Below are positions 17,178 through 25,625 of a stretch of DNA of 64,000 bases, in pieces; positions within the stretch are counted from its first letter, which is position 1, and each line of letters starts with the position of its first letter. The stretch comes from CAVQEG01 sp963711465 (GTDB lineage Bacteria; Bacteroidota; Ignavibacteria; OLB7), in NCBI GenBank assembly GCA_963711465.1, contig CAVQEG010000002.1, positions 620,001-684,000 on the forward strand, read 5' to 3'. The notes under the pieces are model-generated. The model was not told where the DNA came from and did not search any database. It saw only the letters and a program-made list of their open reading frames with translations. Position numbers and translations under genes: made by a program.

Positions 17178-19163
17178 TCACCGACTCCCCGTGATCACCA
17201 TCGGCCGGTCGCGCGACACCCCGCCGGCATGCATCCGGCAGACGTAGACGCCCGGCGCCAGGTCGCGTGCGTCGAAGAGCACCGTCCGTCTCCCTGCCGC
17301 CACATAGCCGTCATACGCCACTCGTACCAGCCGCCCGACCACATCCCAGATTTCGATTCGTACCTGCGACGGTTCGTCGGTTGAAAACGCAATCGTCCCT
17401 TCGGACGAGAGCGGATTCGGCCGGACCGACAGCCTCGACGTGCCATCGGTGCGCTCGTCGACGCGTGCCGGCGACGTGAGCGGCTCGACCATTACCGGTT
17501 CATACCCCAGCCGAACGGTCAGTACACCGTCCGGAGCCGCGATCTTCGAGGTCGGCGCCTCGGTGGCGCCCGGAGCCGCGATCGGACGCGTGACCAGCAG
17601 CGAGTCACTCTCCAGGTGCAGTGTCACCGTCTCCCCAGTCGCGATCGAGTAATCGAGCCCCGGTGGCGCGCCGCCGGTTTCGCTCCACGCTACGTAGATC
17701 GGACCTCTCCCATTCCGGTCGAATCTGTAGACGCGCGTCAGCGGATTCCCATCGGAGAAGAGCCGGCGGGCCGACGTGATGTCGTGCAGCTTGTCCACCG
17801 CGAGTCGGCAGGTGTAGTACGACGGCTTGAGCGCGAAGTCCTCCCCGGCCGTTCCCATCAGGTTGATGTATGCGGTGAGCGCGAGTCGGTCGAGCGCGAA
17901 GTCGGCAATGCCCGAGTAGCAGACCCGCTCGGCGCCTTCACCCAGAGCCGTCGCATACGCCTTGACCAGCCGGCGGGCCGAACGTGCCAGATACCAGTCC
18001 CGTGCTTCCGGCGGCGAGTTGAACAGCACGCCGTTGCGAAGCGCATCGTAGCTCGGCACGAGGTCGTTCGGGAAATCGCCCTCGATTGCCGCTCCACCGC
18101 CCGTGAACTGCGTGTTGCCGGGCGCGTCGGCGCGCTGCTGCAGGAAGATGTTCGCCCACATATCGTCGACGTAGATCGGCTTGTCGGGGGCGTAACGGCG
18201 TATGAGCGCGAACGTCTGGTCGATGTCGCGCCACGCCATGTGCGGGTGCCATCCGATGTAATCGCACTCGATGCCATCGGAGTCATCGCCGAAGCTCCTG
18301 AGCATCGTCACGAGTCGATCCATGCTCGCCGCGTAGGAGGCGCCATGGTTGTTCTCGCCGTTGATCCGCGCGGTGACCGTCGGACCGAGCACCTGCGGGT
18401 AATCGGGAAAGTCGTTGTAGAGATCCCACAGCACGCCGCCGCTGCTGATGAGCTTCGTGCTGCCCGTCGGATCGGCATCGTGGATCGCACGGTAGATGAT
18501 CCGGTGCGTCCGCAGCAGGTTCTCGATGTTGTCGTTCCAGAAGTGTGAGGTGGCCGAGTCTCCGTATCCGCCATCGGGCTCCGGGGTAGCTCCGGCGAAT
18601 TCGATTTCTCCGGTCATCAGGTAGTAGTGCACCGGCGTGATGAGATCGTCGGTGGTGTCATCCGGCGTTTCGTAGCCCATGTCCTGGAATCCGTCACCGT
18701 CGTAGCGCTCGACCACGGCGCGGACGTAGTCGTAGAGCGCCTGCTCATGCGCCGGGTCCGGCGCGCAATTGCCGACCGACGAATGGTCGGTGCACGAGGC
18801 ATTGGCAGCGCTCGCCCAGGCGGCATTGATCCGCAGGTTCCACATCATGCTGAACCCGTATTCGCCCAGCAACCTGACCGGGCGATCGGAGGCACTGAAG
18901 CTGACCGGCGCGTTCGCATTCGGCTGCATTGCGGCCCAGCCGCCCGCCGTCCCGTTGATGTTGATGTCCCCGCCCTTCGGTTGCGAGGCGGTCAGCGCCT
19001 GGAGCTTCATCAGCAGCGCCTGCTTCTGCGACGTCTGGAGCAGCCCGTCGAGCTGCGACCAGGTGTCCTCGAATCCGAAGCGCCAGTCCAGCGCCTGCGC
19101 CCGTGCGGTCGTCGCCACCATGACGACGCCGGCGAGTATCGTGATCATCGAACGCACCATCAT
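17178..19163 (-). CDS. Secreted TIM-barrel glycosidase-like protein with T9SS sorting domain
   Basis: 661 residues from the ATG at 19163. The upstream in-frame extension to 19520 is only a shadow of the GyrI-like gene. The N-terminal signal peptide is MMVRSMITILAGVVMVATTARA. The body has features of a retaining glycoside hydrolase (clan A-like, GH39-like) fold: GEYGFSMMWNLRINA, YYLMTGEIEFAG with a candidate acid/base Glu, CDYIGWHPHMAW and YAPDKPIYVDDMWANIF. Family membership is inferred from pattern, not proven. The last about 85 residues (LSVRPNPLSSEGTIAF, IWDVVGRLVRV, LAPGVYVCRM) are a T9SS type-A sorting domain. The protein is likely surface-displayed or released. Confidence 0.75.
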   Translation of the reverse strand: MMVRSMITILAGVVMVATTARAQALDWRFGFEDTWSQLDGLLQTSQKQALLMKLQALTASQPKGGDININGTAGGWAAMQPNANAPVSFSASDRPVRLLGEYGFSMMWNLRINAAWASAANASCTDHSSVGNCAPDPAHEQALYDYVRAVVERYDGDGFQDMGYETPDDTTDDLITPVHYYLMTGEIEFAGATPEPDGGYGDSATSHFWNDNIENLLRTHRIIYRAIHDADPTGSTKLISSGGVLWDLYNDFPDYPQVLGPTVTARINGENNHGASYAASMDRLVTMLRSFGDDSDGIECDYIGWHPHMAWRDIDQTFALIRRYAPDKPIYVDDMWANIFLQQRADAPGNTQFTGGGAAIEGDFPNDLVPSYDALRNGVLFNSPPEARDWYLARSARRLVKAYATALGEGAERVCYSGIADFALDRLALTAYINLMGTAGEDFALKPSYYTCRLAVDKLHDITSARRLFSDGNPLTRVYRFDRNGRGPIYVAWSETGGAPPGLDYSIATGETVTLHLESDSLLVTRPIAAPGATEAPTSKIAAPDGVLTVRLGYEPVMVEPLTSPARVDERTDGTSRLSVRPNPLSSEGTIAFSTDEPSQVRIEIWDVVGRLVRVAYDGYVAAGRRTVLFDARDLAPGVYVCRMHAGGVSRDRPMVITGSR

Positions 19164-19170
19164 TCTCACC

Positions 19171-19674
19171 TCACGCGCTCTCGAGGGGGATCCAGATTTC
19201 CATCTCCGATGTTTCGGAGGCGGGGTCGAAGCGTTCGTCGTACCACTCGACGGTCGGGTGGTCGGACTGGTCGAGCTCGCGATCCGATGAGGGAATCCAG
19301 GTGTCGTAGATGTGATGGTAGGTCTCGGCAAGCCGGGAGATCGGACCGCGGTGCGTGAACACGGCGTAGTTCGCCTCCGGAACGACATGGCCGAGCATGC
19401 CCTCCGGAATGTCGTCGAGTCGGTCGACCTCGATGCCGGCGACATAGTAGAGTTCGCGCGGGTGGGCCTTCTCGGAATGCTCCGGAAGCGCCATGCACAG
19501 CCCGACCGAACTGTACTCATGGGCCCCGGGAATTTCCTGGACGCGCTGCATCAGCGCATCCCACAGTCGCGGGACGACGGTCGCGTCACCGGCATCGGGT
19601 GCGAGAATCGAAACGAATCTGGTACCGAGGCCGATCACCTTCAGCTCGCGTTGTCGCCTGATGGTTGGTTCCAT
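19171..19674 (-). CDS. GyrI-like small-molecule-binding domain protein
   Basis: 167 residues from the ATG at 19674 (MEPTIRRQRELKVIGLGTRFV). It matches the GyrI-like/AraC effector-binding fold as a stand-alone domain: an N-terminal beta strand, LWDALMQRVQEIPG, YYVAGIEVDRLDDIPEGMLGHVVPEANYAVFTHRGPISRLAETYHHIYDTWIP and the terminal MEIWIPLE. The HxGP and tyrosine-rich segment are typical. There is no DNA-binding domain. Such proteins bind hydrophobic small molecules or cations. It is 7 bp upstream of the glycosidase-like gene on the same strand. Confidence 0.85.
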   Translation of the reverse strand: MEPTIRRQRELKVIGLGTRFVSILAPDAGDATVVPRLWDALMQRVQEIPGAHEYSSVGLCMALPEHSEKAHPRELYYVAGIEVDRLDDIPEGMLGHVVPEANYAVFTHRGPISRLAETYHHIYDTWIPSSDRELDQSDHPTVEWYDERFDPASETSEMEIWIPLESA

Positions 19675-19877
19675 GCGTGGTGTGCCGGCGGAATTGCCGA
19701 CGCGATCGTGGATTGAGCGAGGGACAGGCGGTGAATATCGAATTTTCACAGTTGCCGGACCATCATCGGAGCGCACTCGGTTGCGCAACCGCCGCGACGA
19801 CGAATCGACGCGGCGGCGGGGAACTTCCGACGAAGCCGGCTCGGCGGGGTCCGGCGCTCTGCGTTTGACGTCGCGAC

Positions 19878-20897
19878 TCAGTAGCTGAATTCTCCGAGCT
19901 TCACCTTGCCTCGGAACGTCCAGTAGATCACCGATGTGTAGGTGAGCACCAGCGGCATTCCGACCGCTGCGATGATCGCCATGATCGTCAGTGTCCGCTC
20001 GCTCGACGCCGCGTTGTAGATCGTGAGGTCGTACGCCGGAGCGATACTCGACACGACGAGGTTCGGAAACAATGCGATGGCGAAGAGAAACACGAGCGAG
20101 AGAATCGTGACCACCGACGAGAGGAACGCCTGGAACGGCTTCTCACCGAAGATCGACCGCGGGATGTTGCCGATGGCCATCACGTTGAGCACCACCACGA
20201 GCCACGCGACGGGCCAGGTGGCGAAGTTGCGCGTCGCTTCGGGTCGCGCCACGAGCGTGAAGATGGTGACGAGGATATAGAGCACCATGAACAGGCCGAA
20301 GGTGCGCCACATCCAGAGCTTCAGCCGCTGCTGCAGTTCACCCTCGGTCTTCAGGTAGAGGTAGATCGCGCCGTGCATTGCAAAGAGCGCGATGCCGAGC
20401 AGGCCGACCACGACCGAGTAGGGGTTGAGCAGATCGAAGAAGGAGCCCTGATAGATACCTCCCTCACCCACCCGGATTCCCCACATCGCATTTCCCACGG
20501 CCACTCCCATCAGCAGCGGCGCGAGCAGACTGGCGGCGGAGAAGGCGACATCCCAGGCCGCGCGCCAACCGGGCGTATGCAGTTTGGAGCGGAACTCGAT
20601 GGCGACTGCGCGGAAGATGAGCGCGCAGAGCAGGAGCATGAACGCGAGGTAGAATCCGGAGAAGATCGATGCGTAGACGATGGGGAACGCGGCGAAGAGC
20701 GCGCCGCCGAAGGTGACGAGCCAGACTTCGTTGCCGTCCCACAGCGGGCCGATCGAATTGAGGATTACGCGACGTTCGGTGTCGTCGCGGGCGATGAGCA
20801 TGTGGAGCATCCCGACGCCGAAGTCGAATCCGTCGAGCACCGCGTACCCGAACAGCAGCAGTCCCAGCAGGATGAACCAGAGAATGTGGAGATCCAT
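19878..20897 (-). CDS. cydB: Cytochrome bd ubiquinol oxidase subunit II
   Basis: 339 residues, the typical CydB length. It begins MDLHILWFILLGLLLFGYAVLDGFDFGVG, diagnostic for subunit II. GPLWDGNEVWLVTFGGALFAAFP follows at about residue 50, and VYTSVIYWTFRGKV-type sequence ends the protein. With CydA it forms the high-affinity quinol oxidase of the inner membrane. A GAATTC site sits directly against the start codon (20898-20903). The gap to cydA is 106 bp. Confidence 0.95.
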   Translation of the reverse strand: MDLHILWFILLGLLLFGYAVLDGFDFGVGMLHMLIARDDTERRVILNSIGPLWDGNEVWLVTFGGALFAAFPIVYASIFSGFYLAFMLLLCALIFRAVAIEFRSKLHTPGWRAAWDVAFSAASLLAPLLMGVAVGNAMWGIRVGEGGIYQGSFFDLLNPYSVVVGLLGIALFAMHGAIYLYLKTEGELQQRLKLWMWRTFGLFMVLYILVTIFTLVARPEATRNFATWPVAWLVVVLNVMAIGNIPRSIFGEKPFQAFLSSVVTILSLVFLFAIALFPNLVVSSIAPAYDLTIYNAASSERTLTIMAIIAAVGMPLVLTYTSVIYWTFRGKVKLGEFSY

Positions 20898-21003
20898 GAA
20901 TTCGTATCGAGATAGTTGGTATCCGTCGCGGGCTTCACCGCCTCGGTCGCGGCTTCCGCGAACGCGACGATGAATCGTCGCGGGGACGCGAGGGAACCGG
21001 GCC

Positions 21004-22428
21004 TCAGCTTCTCACGTCGTCGGCTTCGCTCAGGGACGGGCCGGCGGGATTTGCGCGGCTGGCCGCCACCGCGATCAGCTCGCCACTCGATGTTCGCTCC
21101 GGTACGAATACCGGCTCGGGTCCGTGCTGAATCTTGTTGTTGAGTACGAACACCCACACGGCGAAGAGCAGCGCGTAGATGACGCCGAACATGATGATCG
21201 ACGACAGCACCTCGCCGCCGCTCACACTCGAGGAAACCGCATTCGACGTGCGCATCAGGCCGTAGACGATCCACGGCTGCCGCCCCGCCTCGGCGCTTAC
21301 CCACCCCAGCTGGTTGGCCGCATAGGCCGCAAGCACCGCAAAGACGAACGTCCACATCAGCCATCGCTGCTCGAAGAGTCGTCCGCGCCACCAGAGGAAC
21401 GACGCGAGAAGCGTCAGCGCAAGCATGAACAGTCCCAGGATGATCATCCAGTGGTAGGTCTGAAAGACGTAACCGGGCGGAAGATCTTCCGGAGCGAATT
21501 CATCCATCCCCCTGACAGGCGCATTCGCATCGACATGGATCAGCCACGAGAGACCCCCGGGAATTCCAATACCCATCCTCACCGTCTGCGACTCGTCACT
21601 CGGCAGCCCCCACAGGTAGAGTTCCGCTGAACCGCTGTGGTAGACACCCTCGAAGCGGGCCAGCTTCGTCGGCTGGTACTCGGCGACCTCGTGCGCGTGA
21701 AAGTGTCCGCTGATCGGAGCGGCCAGGGTGCCGACGAGCGCCACCAGCAGTCCGAGTGCGAACGACTTCCGGGCGAATTCCACATGCCTTCCCTTCAGGA
21801 CGTACCACGCCGAAATCGACAGCACGAAGAATCCGCCGAGGATGAAGGCGGCGATCCACACGTGCACCAGCCGCACGACGCTCGACGGATTGAACACCAG
21901 CGCCCAGAAGTCCGTGATCTCCGCCCGCGTTCCGGCACCGCTCGCCACGATGTGGTAGCCCGCAGGCGTCTGCATCCACGAATTGGCCACCGTGATCCAG
22001 ACCGAGGAGAACACCGAACCGAGGAATACCATCGCCGTCGAGAAGAAGTGCATCTTCGGCCCCACGCGATCCCATCCGAAGACGAGCACGGCGAGAAATC
22101 CGGACTCGAGGAAGAAGGCGAAGATCCCCTCGGCCGCGAGCGCCGAACCGAACACATCGCCCACGTAGCGCGAGTAGGCCGCCCAGTTCGTCCCGAATTC
22201 AAATTCCATCACGATCCCCGTGGCGACACCGACGGCGAAGTTCACCGCGAAGACCTTCGTCCAGAACTTCGCCATCGATTCGTATCGCGGATCGCGGGTC
22301 CACAGGTACATCGCTTCGATGCACACCATCACCAGTCCCAGCCCGATGGTCAACGGGGGAAACAGGTAATGGAACATCACCGTCAGTCCGAACTGGAGGC
22401 GCGAGAGGAAGAGTGGGTCCAGGTGCAT
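21004..22428 (-). CDS. cydA: Cytochrome bd ubiquinol oxidase subunit I
   Basis: 474 residues. CydA motifs are present: LSRLQFGLTVMFHYLFPPLTIGLG (haem-ligand His near residue 20), FGTNWAAYSRYVGDVFGSALAAEGIFAFFLESGFL (Glu99/107-type residues), GYHIV...NPSSVVRLVHVWIAAFILGGFFVL (His186-type), and GWVSAEAGRQPW after the Q loop. The Q loop looks short, as in non-enterobacterial enzymes. It reduces O2 to water with quinol at the inner membrane. It is upstream of cydB in the same operon. No separate cydX-type small gene was recognised. Confidence 0.95.
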   Translation of the reverse strand: MHLDPLFLSRLQFGLTVMFHYLFPPLTIGLGLVMVCIEAMYLWTRDPRYESMAKFWTKVFAVNFAVGVATGIVMEFEFGTNWAAYSRYVGDVFGSALAAEGIFAFFLESGFLAVLVFGWDRVGPKMHFFSTAMVFLGSVFSSVWITVANSWMQTPAGYHIVASGAGTRAEITDFWALVFNPSSVVRLVHVWIAAFILGGFFVLSISAWYVLKGRHVEFARKSFALGLLVALVGTLAAPISGHFHAHEVAEYQPTKLARFEGVYHSGSAELYLWGLPSDESQTVRMGIGIPGGLSWLIHVDANAPVRGMDEFAPEDLPPGYVFQTYHWMIILGLFMLALTLLASFLWWRGRLFEQRWLMWTFVFAVLAAYAANQLGWVSAEAGRQPWIVYGLMRTSNAVSSSVSGGEVLSSIIMFGVIYALLFAVWVFVLNNKIQHGPEPVFVPERTSSGELIAVAASRANPAGPSLSEADDVRS

Positions 22429-22619
22429 GTCGACGTCAGGCGCCGGGCGGAGCCGGCGGTCGCGTAGTTGTACGACGGATCTGTGCGGCGTCCACGCCGT
22501 GGGCCGAGGATCGGTCGCCTCGGCCGCCGGTTGGACGGCACACAGTATCGGCCGATCGCGAACGATCGGAAATGACGGACGTCATGGTCGTGGCGGCATC
22601 GGCTCCGCCACTGAAGGTG

Positions 22620-23120
22620 TCAGTGGCCTGGTGTGGTGTCCTGATCGGATTCGCCGGGCTCGGCGAAGGCGCTGTCGACGCCGCGCGCGGTGTCGAGTTC
22701 GATGAGCCCGCTCTGCTGCCAGTCCTGCAGTGCCTGGAGTTCAAAGGGATCGACTTCGGCATCGGGGTGCATCAGCAGATAGATGTCGAGCGGCATCTGA
22801 TGTTCCTGGACCTCATGCACCGCCTTGCGGGCGATCTTCTGCCGCCGTTCGGGTGTGTAGCGGTCCCACTCCGAGAAGTTGACATCCTTGCGTCCGTCGC
22901 TCACGTCGTGGCGGATCATCCACGAGATCGGCGCCACGTAGCTGTACCAGGGCCACCGTGTCTCATTCGAATGGCAGTCGTAGCAGGAGGTCCTCAGCAC
23001 CGTGCCCGCGTCGCCCGGCACGTTGGCGTCCATGGTGACGGGAGGATTGTCGTGCGAGACGGGAATGAACTGGATGATCACCAGGATCGCGAGGATGCCG
23101 AGCAGAATCCGGAGTAGCAT
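22620..23120 (-). CDS. Haem-binding domain protein (single CxxCH), membrane-anchored
   Basis: 166 residues from the ATG at 23120. The N-terminal segment MLLRILLGILAILVIIQFIPV is a signal anchor. CYDCHSNETRWPWYSYVAPISWMIRHDV carries one CxxCH haem c site at about residue 47. The arrangement matches the small 'haem-binding domain' proteins of Bacteroidota, exported and of unknown redox partner. Downstream, WDRYTPERRQKIARKAVHEVQEHQMPLDIYLLMHPDA is the conserved helical part. It lies 191 bp upstream of cydA on the same strand, which suggests, but does not prove, a respiratory role. GAATTC at 23121-23126 region abuts the start. Confidence 0.85.
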   Translation of the reverse strand: MLLRILLGILAILVIIQFIPVSHDNPPVTMDANVPGDAGTVLRTSCYDCHSNETRWPWYSYVAPISWMIRHDVSDGRKDVNFSEWDRYTPERRQKIARKAVHEVQEHQMPLDIYLLMHPDAEVDPFELQALQDWQQSGLIELDTARGVDSAFAEPGESDQDTTPGH

Positions 23121-23342
23121 GGAATTCGAGGTTAGGTGAACGTTCGCCGTTGCAAGGAGCAACGGGTTTCCCTCCCGTGCCGGGTGGTCAGAGCGGCGGG
23201 TGCACCGCCGAAGACGACACATGAGCGCGGCGCGAAGTTTCGCGCGAAGGTGACGGTGCCACCTTCGTGCCAGCGTCCCGGCCATGTCCGAATGCCGATT
23301 GCCGGCTGCGCGTGTCGATATCCGGCCGGTCTGTCGCCGGCG

Positions 23343-24083
23343 CTACCGGCCTTCGACGGCGAGCAGCCTCGTGCGCTTCTTCATGGTCCGAAGTGTCACG
23401 TAGACGACGAGGCCGACGGCGCCGAGCACGATCCAGCGGGTCTCCACGGCGAAGCGTCCATAGGCCACCAGATGCTGGACCACGCCAAGAATCACGAACG
23501 CGACGATCATGGCGAAGAAGCTCGAGTATTCGTGGCGGAGGACGCTGCGCAGAGAGAACTTGAGTGTCGGGGGGCGCCAGGCGGACAGGCGCGGGAAGAA
23601 TGCAGGTGTGTGCTCGGCCCAGTCGGTGTAGGCGGTGCCGAACTTCCTCCGCAGGAATTCCTCCTCGGCGTACATGATCCGTTCGTAGTAGAGCGCAAAG
23701 GCGACGATGAAGAAGGCGACGAGCCGCCAGTCGGCGTTGAACATGCCGACACCGATCCACATGAGGAAGTTGCCGACGTACAGCGGGTGCCGGACGATCG
23801 AGTACATACCGGAGGTGTTCAGCTGCTCGGCCACCTGTGCGTGCGTGTTGCGGCCGGAGGTCCCGGCCGGGCGGAAGCCGATCGTCAGCGCGCGCACCAC
23901 GAGCCCCGAGAACGAGACGGCGATACAGACGTACTCCCAGGCAATCTGCAGATCAGGACGGCCGATCGATGTGCGGAACCAGATCATGTCGACCAACAGC
24001 GGGACGAACAGCAGCAGCGGCAGGTAGCTGCGCCGGCGGAACAGCCAGTTGCCTGAGGATTCAAACTCTTCGCGGAGGGCCAT
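23343..24083 (-). CDS. Isoprenylcysteine/phospholipid methyltransferase-family membrane protein
   Basis: 246 residues from the ATG at 24083. Several membrane helices are visible. The family signature is NTSGMYSIVRHPLYVGNFLMWIGVGMF followed by YYERIMYAEEEFLRRKFGTAYTDWAEHTPAFFP (RHPxYxGN and the EE...FG..Y..Y pattern of ICMT/PEMT-like S-adenosylmethionine-dependent methyltransferases). The substrate is probably a membrane lipid or quinone-like molecule, but this is inference. It is divergent from the LptF/G gene, with a promoter-like TTG-N21-TATCTTGG in between. Confidence 0.8.
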   Translation of the reverse strand: MALREEFESSGNWLFRRRSYLPLLLFVPLLVDMIWFRTSIGRPDLQIAWEYVCIAVSFSGLVVRALTIGFRPAGTSGRNTHAQVAEQLNTSGMYSIVRHPLYVGNFLMWIGVGMFNADWRLVAFFIVAFALYYERIMYAEEEFLRRKFGTAYTDWAEHTPAFFPRLSAWRPPTLKFSLRSVLRHEYSSFFAMIVAFVILGVVQHLVAYGRFAVETRWIVLGAVGLVVYVTLRTMKKRTRLLAVEGR

Positions 24084-24158
24084 CGATCGATCCGTGAGTG
24101 GCGCCCGTGTCGCTGGTCGACCCGTGGGCGGATGGAGGCGGGTTCGTGCTGAAGACCG

Positions 24159-24190
24159 CCAAGATACGAGGCATCCTCCGGCGCGACCAA
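24159..24190 (-). promoter_or_regulatory. Putative promoter for the methyltransferase gene
   Basis: On the minus strand, TTG (24188-24190), a 21-bp spacer and TATCTTGG (24159-24166) fit the Bacteroidota -33/-7 arrangement, 76 bp upstream of the start at 24083. Confidence 0.5.
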
Positions 24191-24270
24191 CGAGCGTCGC
24201 CCGCTGCACTGGGGCGCAGCGTATCGCCTCGAGTCCCTATTCTTGCCGTGAGAATTCCTGCCCTGCTCCT

Positions 24271-25623
24271 ATGCGCATCTCCCGATACATCCTCCGCATG
24301 CACGTCGGTCCGTTCATCTTTGGAACGTGTGCGGTGGTCTTTCTCTTCTTCCTGCAGTTCCTCTACAAGATGCTGCGGCCGCCCGTGGATCTGCTGAACA
24401 AGGGATTGAGCTACGCGGTGATCGGCAAGCTGATCGGCTACAACCTCGCCTGGATGGTGGTGCTTGCGGTGCCGATGGGCGTGCTGGTGGCGACGTTGAT
24501 GTCCTACGGCAAGCTCAGCGGCAGCAACGAGCTGACGATCATCAAGAGCTCGGGCGGGAGTGCGATCCGGGCGATGATGCCGGCGATTCTCAGCGGCCTG
24601 GCCGTGAGCGTGGCGCTGTTCTTCTTCAACGACCGCGTGCTTCCGGAATCCAACCAGCGGGCCCAGGCACTGCTCAGCGACATCGGTCAGCTGCGACCGA
24701 TGTTCGCCGTGCAGCCCGGCCACTTCACCTCCGTGCAGGGCTACTCGATACTGGCGCGCGGCGTCGATCGCGAGCACGATGTGCTGCTGGACGTGACGGT
24801 GTACGGACAGGAGAACACGACGCTGAGCGTAATCACCGCCCGGCGGGCGATCCTGAGGTTCAACGCCGACTTCAGCCGACTGCAGATGCAGATGTTCGAC
24901 GGCGAGGTGCAGCGTATCGACCGTGACCACCTGGAAAGATTCAACCAGTTCTCCTTCGGCGAATACCGCGTGGTGGTGCCGACGAGCGGATTCAACTTCA
25001 CCCGCTCCGATCCGAGTTCGATGGGACGATCCGACCGGACGATGAACATCGCGCAGATGCAGGAGATCGTCGACGGGGCGCGTCGACGGAGTGCCGAAGC
25101 GGGGACGCGCATCGACTCGCTGCTGCGGGCGTACGTGCATCGGCTCTCGGAGCCGGCGATCGATCCGACGCCGCTGTCGCGAGCCGACGCGGCGCGTGTA
25201 GTGCTGTCGGAGTTTCCCGCCATCCGAGCGCAGCTCGAGTCGGAGGCGAGCATGCGTTCCGGAGAGATCCGTCAGGCGGATCAGTACCTGGTGGAAATCC
25301 ACAAGAAGTGGTCGATCCCCGCCGCCTGCCTCGTCTTCGTCTTCGTCGGCGCTCCGCTCGGAATCGTCGTGCGTCGGGGCAACTTCGGCGTCTCGGCGGC
25401 GATCGCGCTCGGATTCTTCGTGCTCTACTGGGCGTGCCTGGTAGGTGGTGAGAAATTCGCCGACCGCGGTCTGCTCTCTCCGGCGCTCGGCATGTGGATG
25501 GCGAACATCATCATCGGAACGATCGGACTCTACCTGACGATCCTCGTCTCGCGCGAGACGATCGCCCTCTCGGGCCCGCCGGAGTGGATCCGGCGCCTGC
25601 TGCGCAGGCGATCGACGACGTAG
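24271..25623 (+). CDS. LptF/LptG (YjgP/YjgQ) family lipopolysaccharide export permease
   Basis: 450 residues from the ATG at 24271. The N-terminal membrane segment and coupling region are typical of the family: MRISRYILRMHVGPFIFGTCAVVFLFFLQFLYKM, then LAWMVVLAVPMGVLVATLMSYGKLSGSNELTIIKSSGGSAIRAM. A beta-jellyroll-like periplasmic domain follows at about 130-340, then two or three C-terminal helices (VFVFVGAPLGIVVRRGNFGVSAAIALGFFVLYW). With LptB it powers LPS movement from the inner membrane to the bridge. Only one such gene is in the window, and whether it is LptF or LptG cannot be decided. A GAATTC site lies 14 bp upstream of the start. Confidence 0.88.
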   Translation: MRISRYILRMHVGPFIFGTCAVVFLFFLQFLYKMLRPPVDLLNKGLSYAVIGKLIGYNLAWMVVLAVPMGVLVATLMSYGKLSGSNELTIIKSSGGSAIRAMMPAILSGLAVSVALFFFNDRVLPESNQRAQALLSDIGQLRPMFAVQPGHFTSVQGYSILARGVDREHDVLLDVTVYGQENTTLSVITARRAILRFNADFSRLQMQMFDGEVQRIDRDHLERFNQFSFGEYRVVVPTSGFNFTRSDPSSMGRSDRTMNIAQMQEIVDGARRRSAEAGTRIDSLLRAYVHRLSEPAIDPTPLSRADAARVVLSEFPAIRAQLESEASMRSGEIRQADQYLVEIHKKWSIPAACLVFVFVGAPLGIVVRRGNFGVSAAIALGFFVLYWACLVGGEKFADRGLLSPALGMWMANIIIGTIGLYLTILVSRETIALSGPPEWIRRLLRRRSTT

Positions 25624-25625
25624 TC

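Noticed and set aside
19164..19520. N-terminal extension of the glycosidase-like gene
   Set aside because: The frame upstream of 19163 overlaps the GyrI-like gene in another frame and lacks a signal peptide, while the ATG at 19163 begins a good one.
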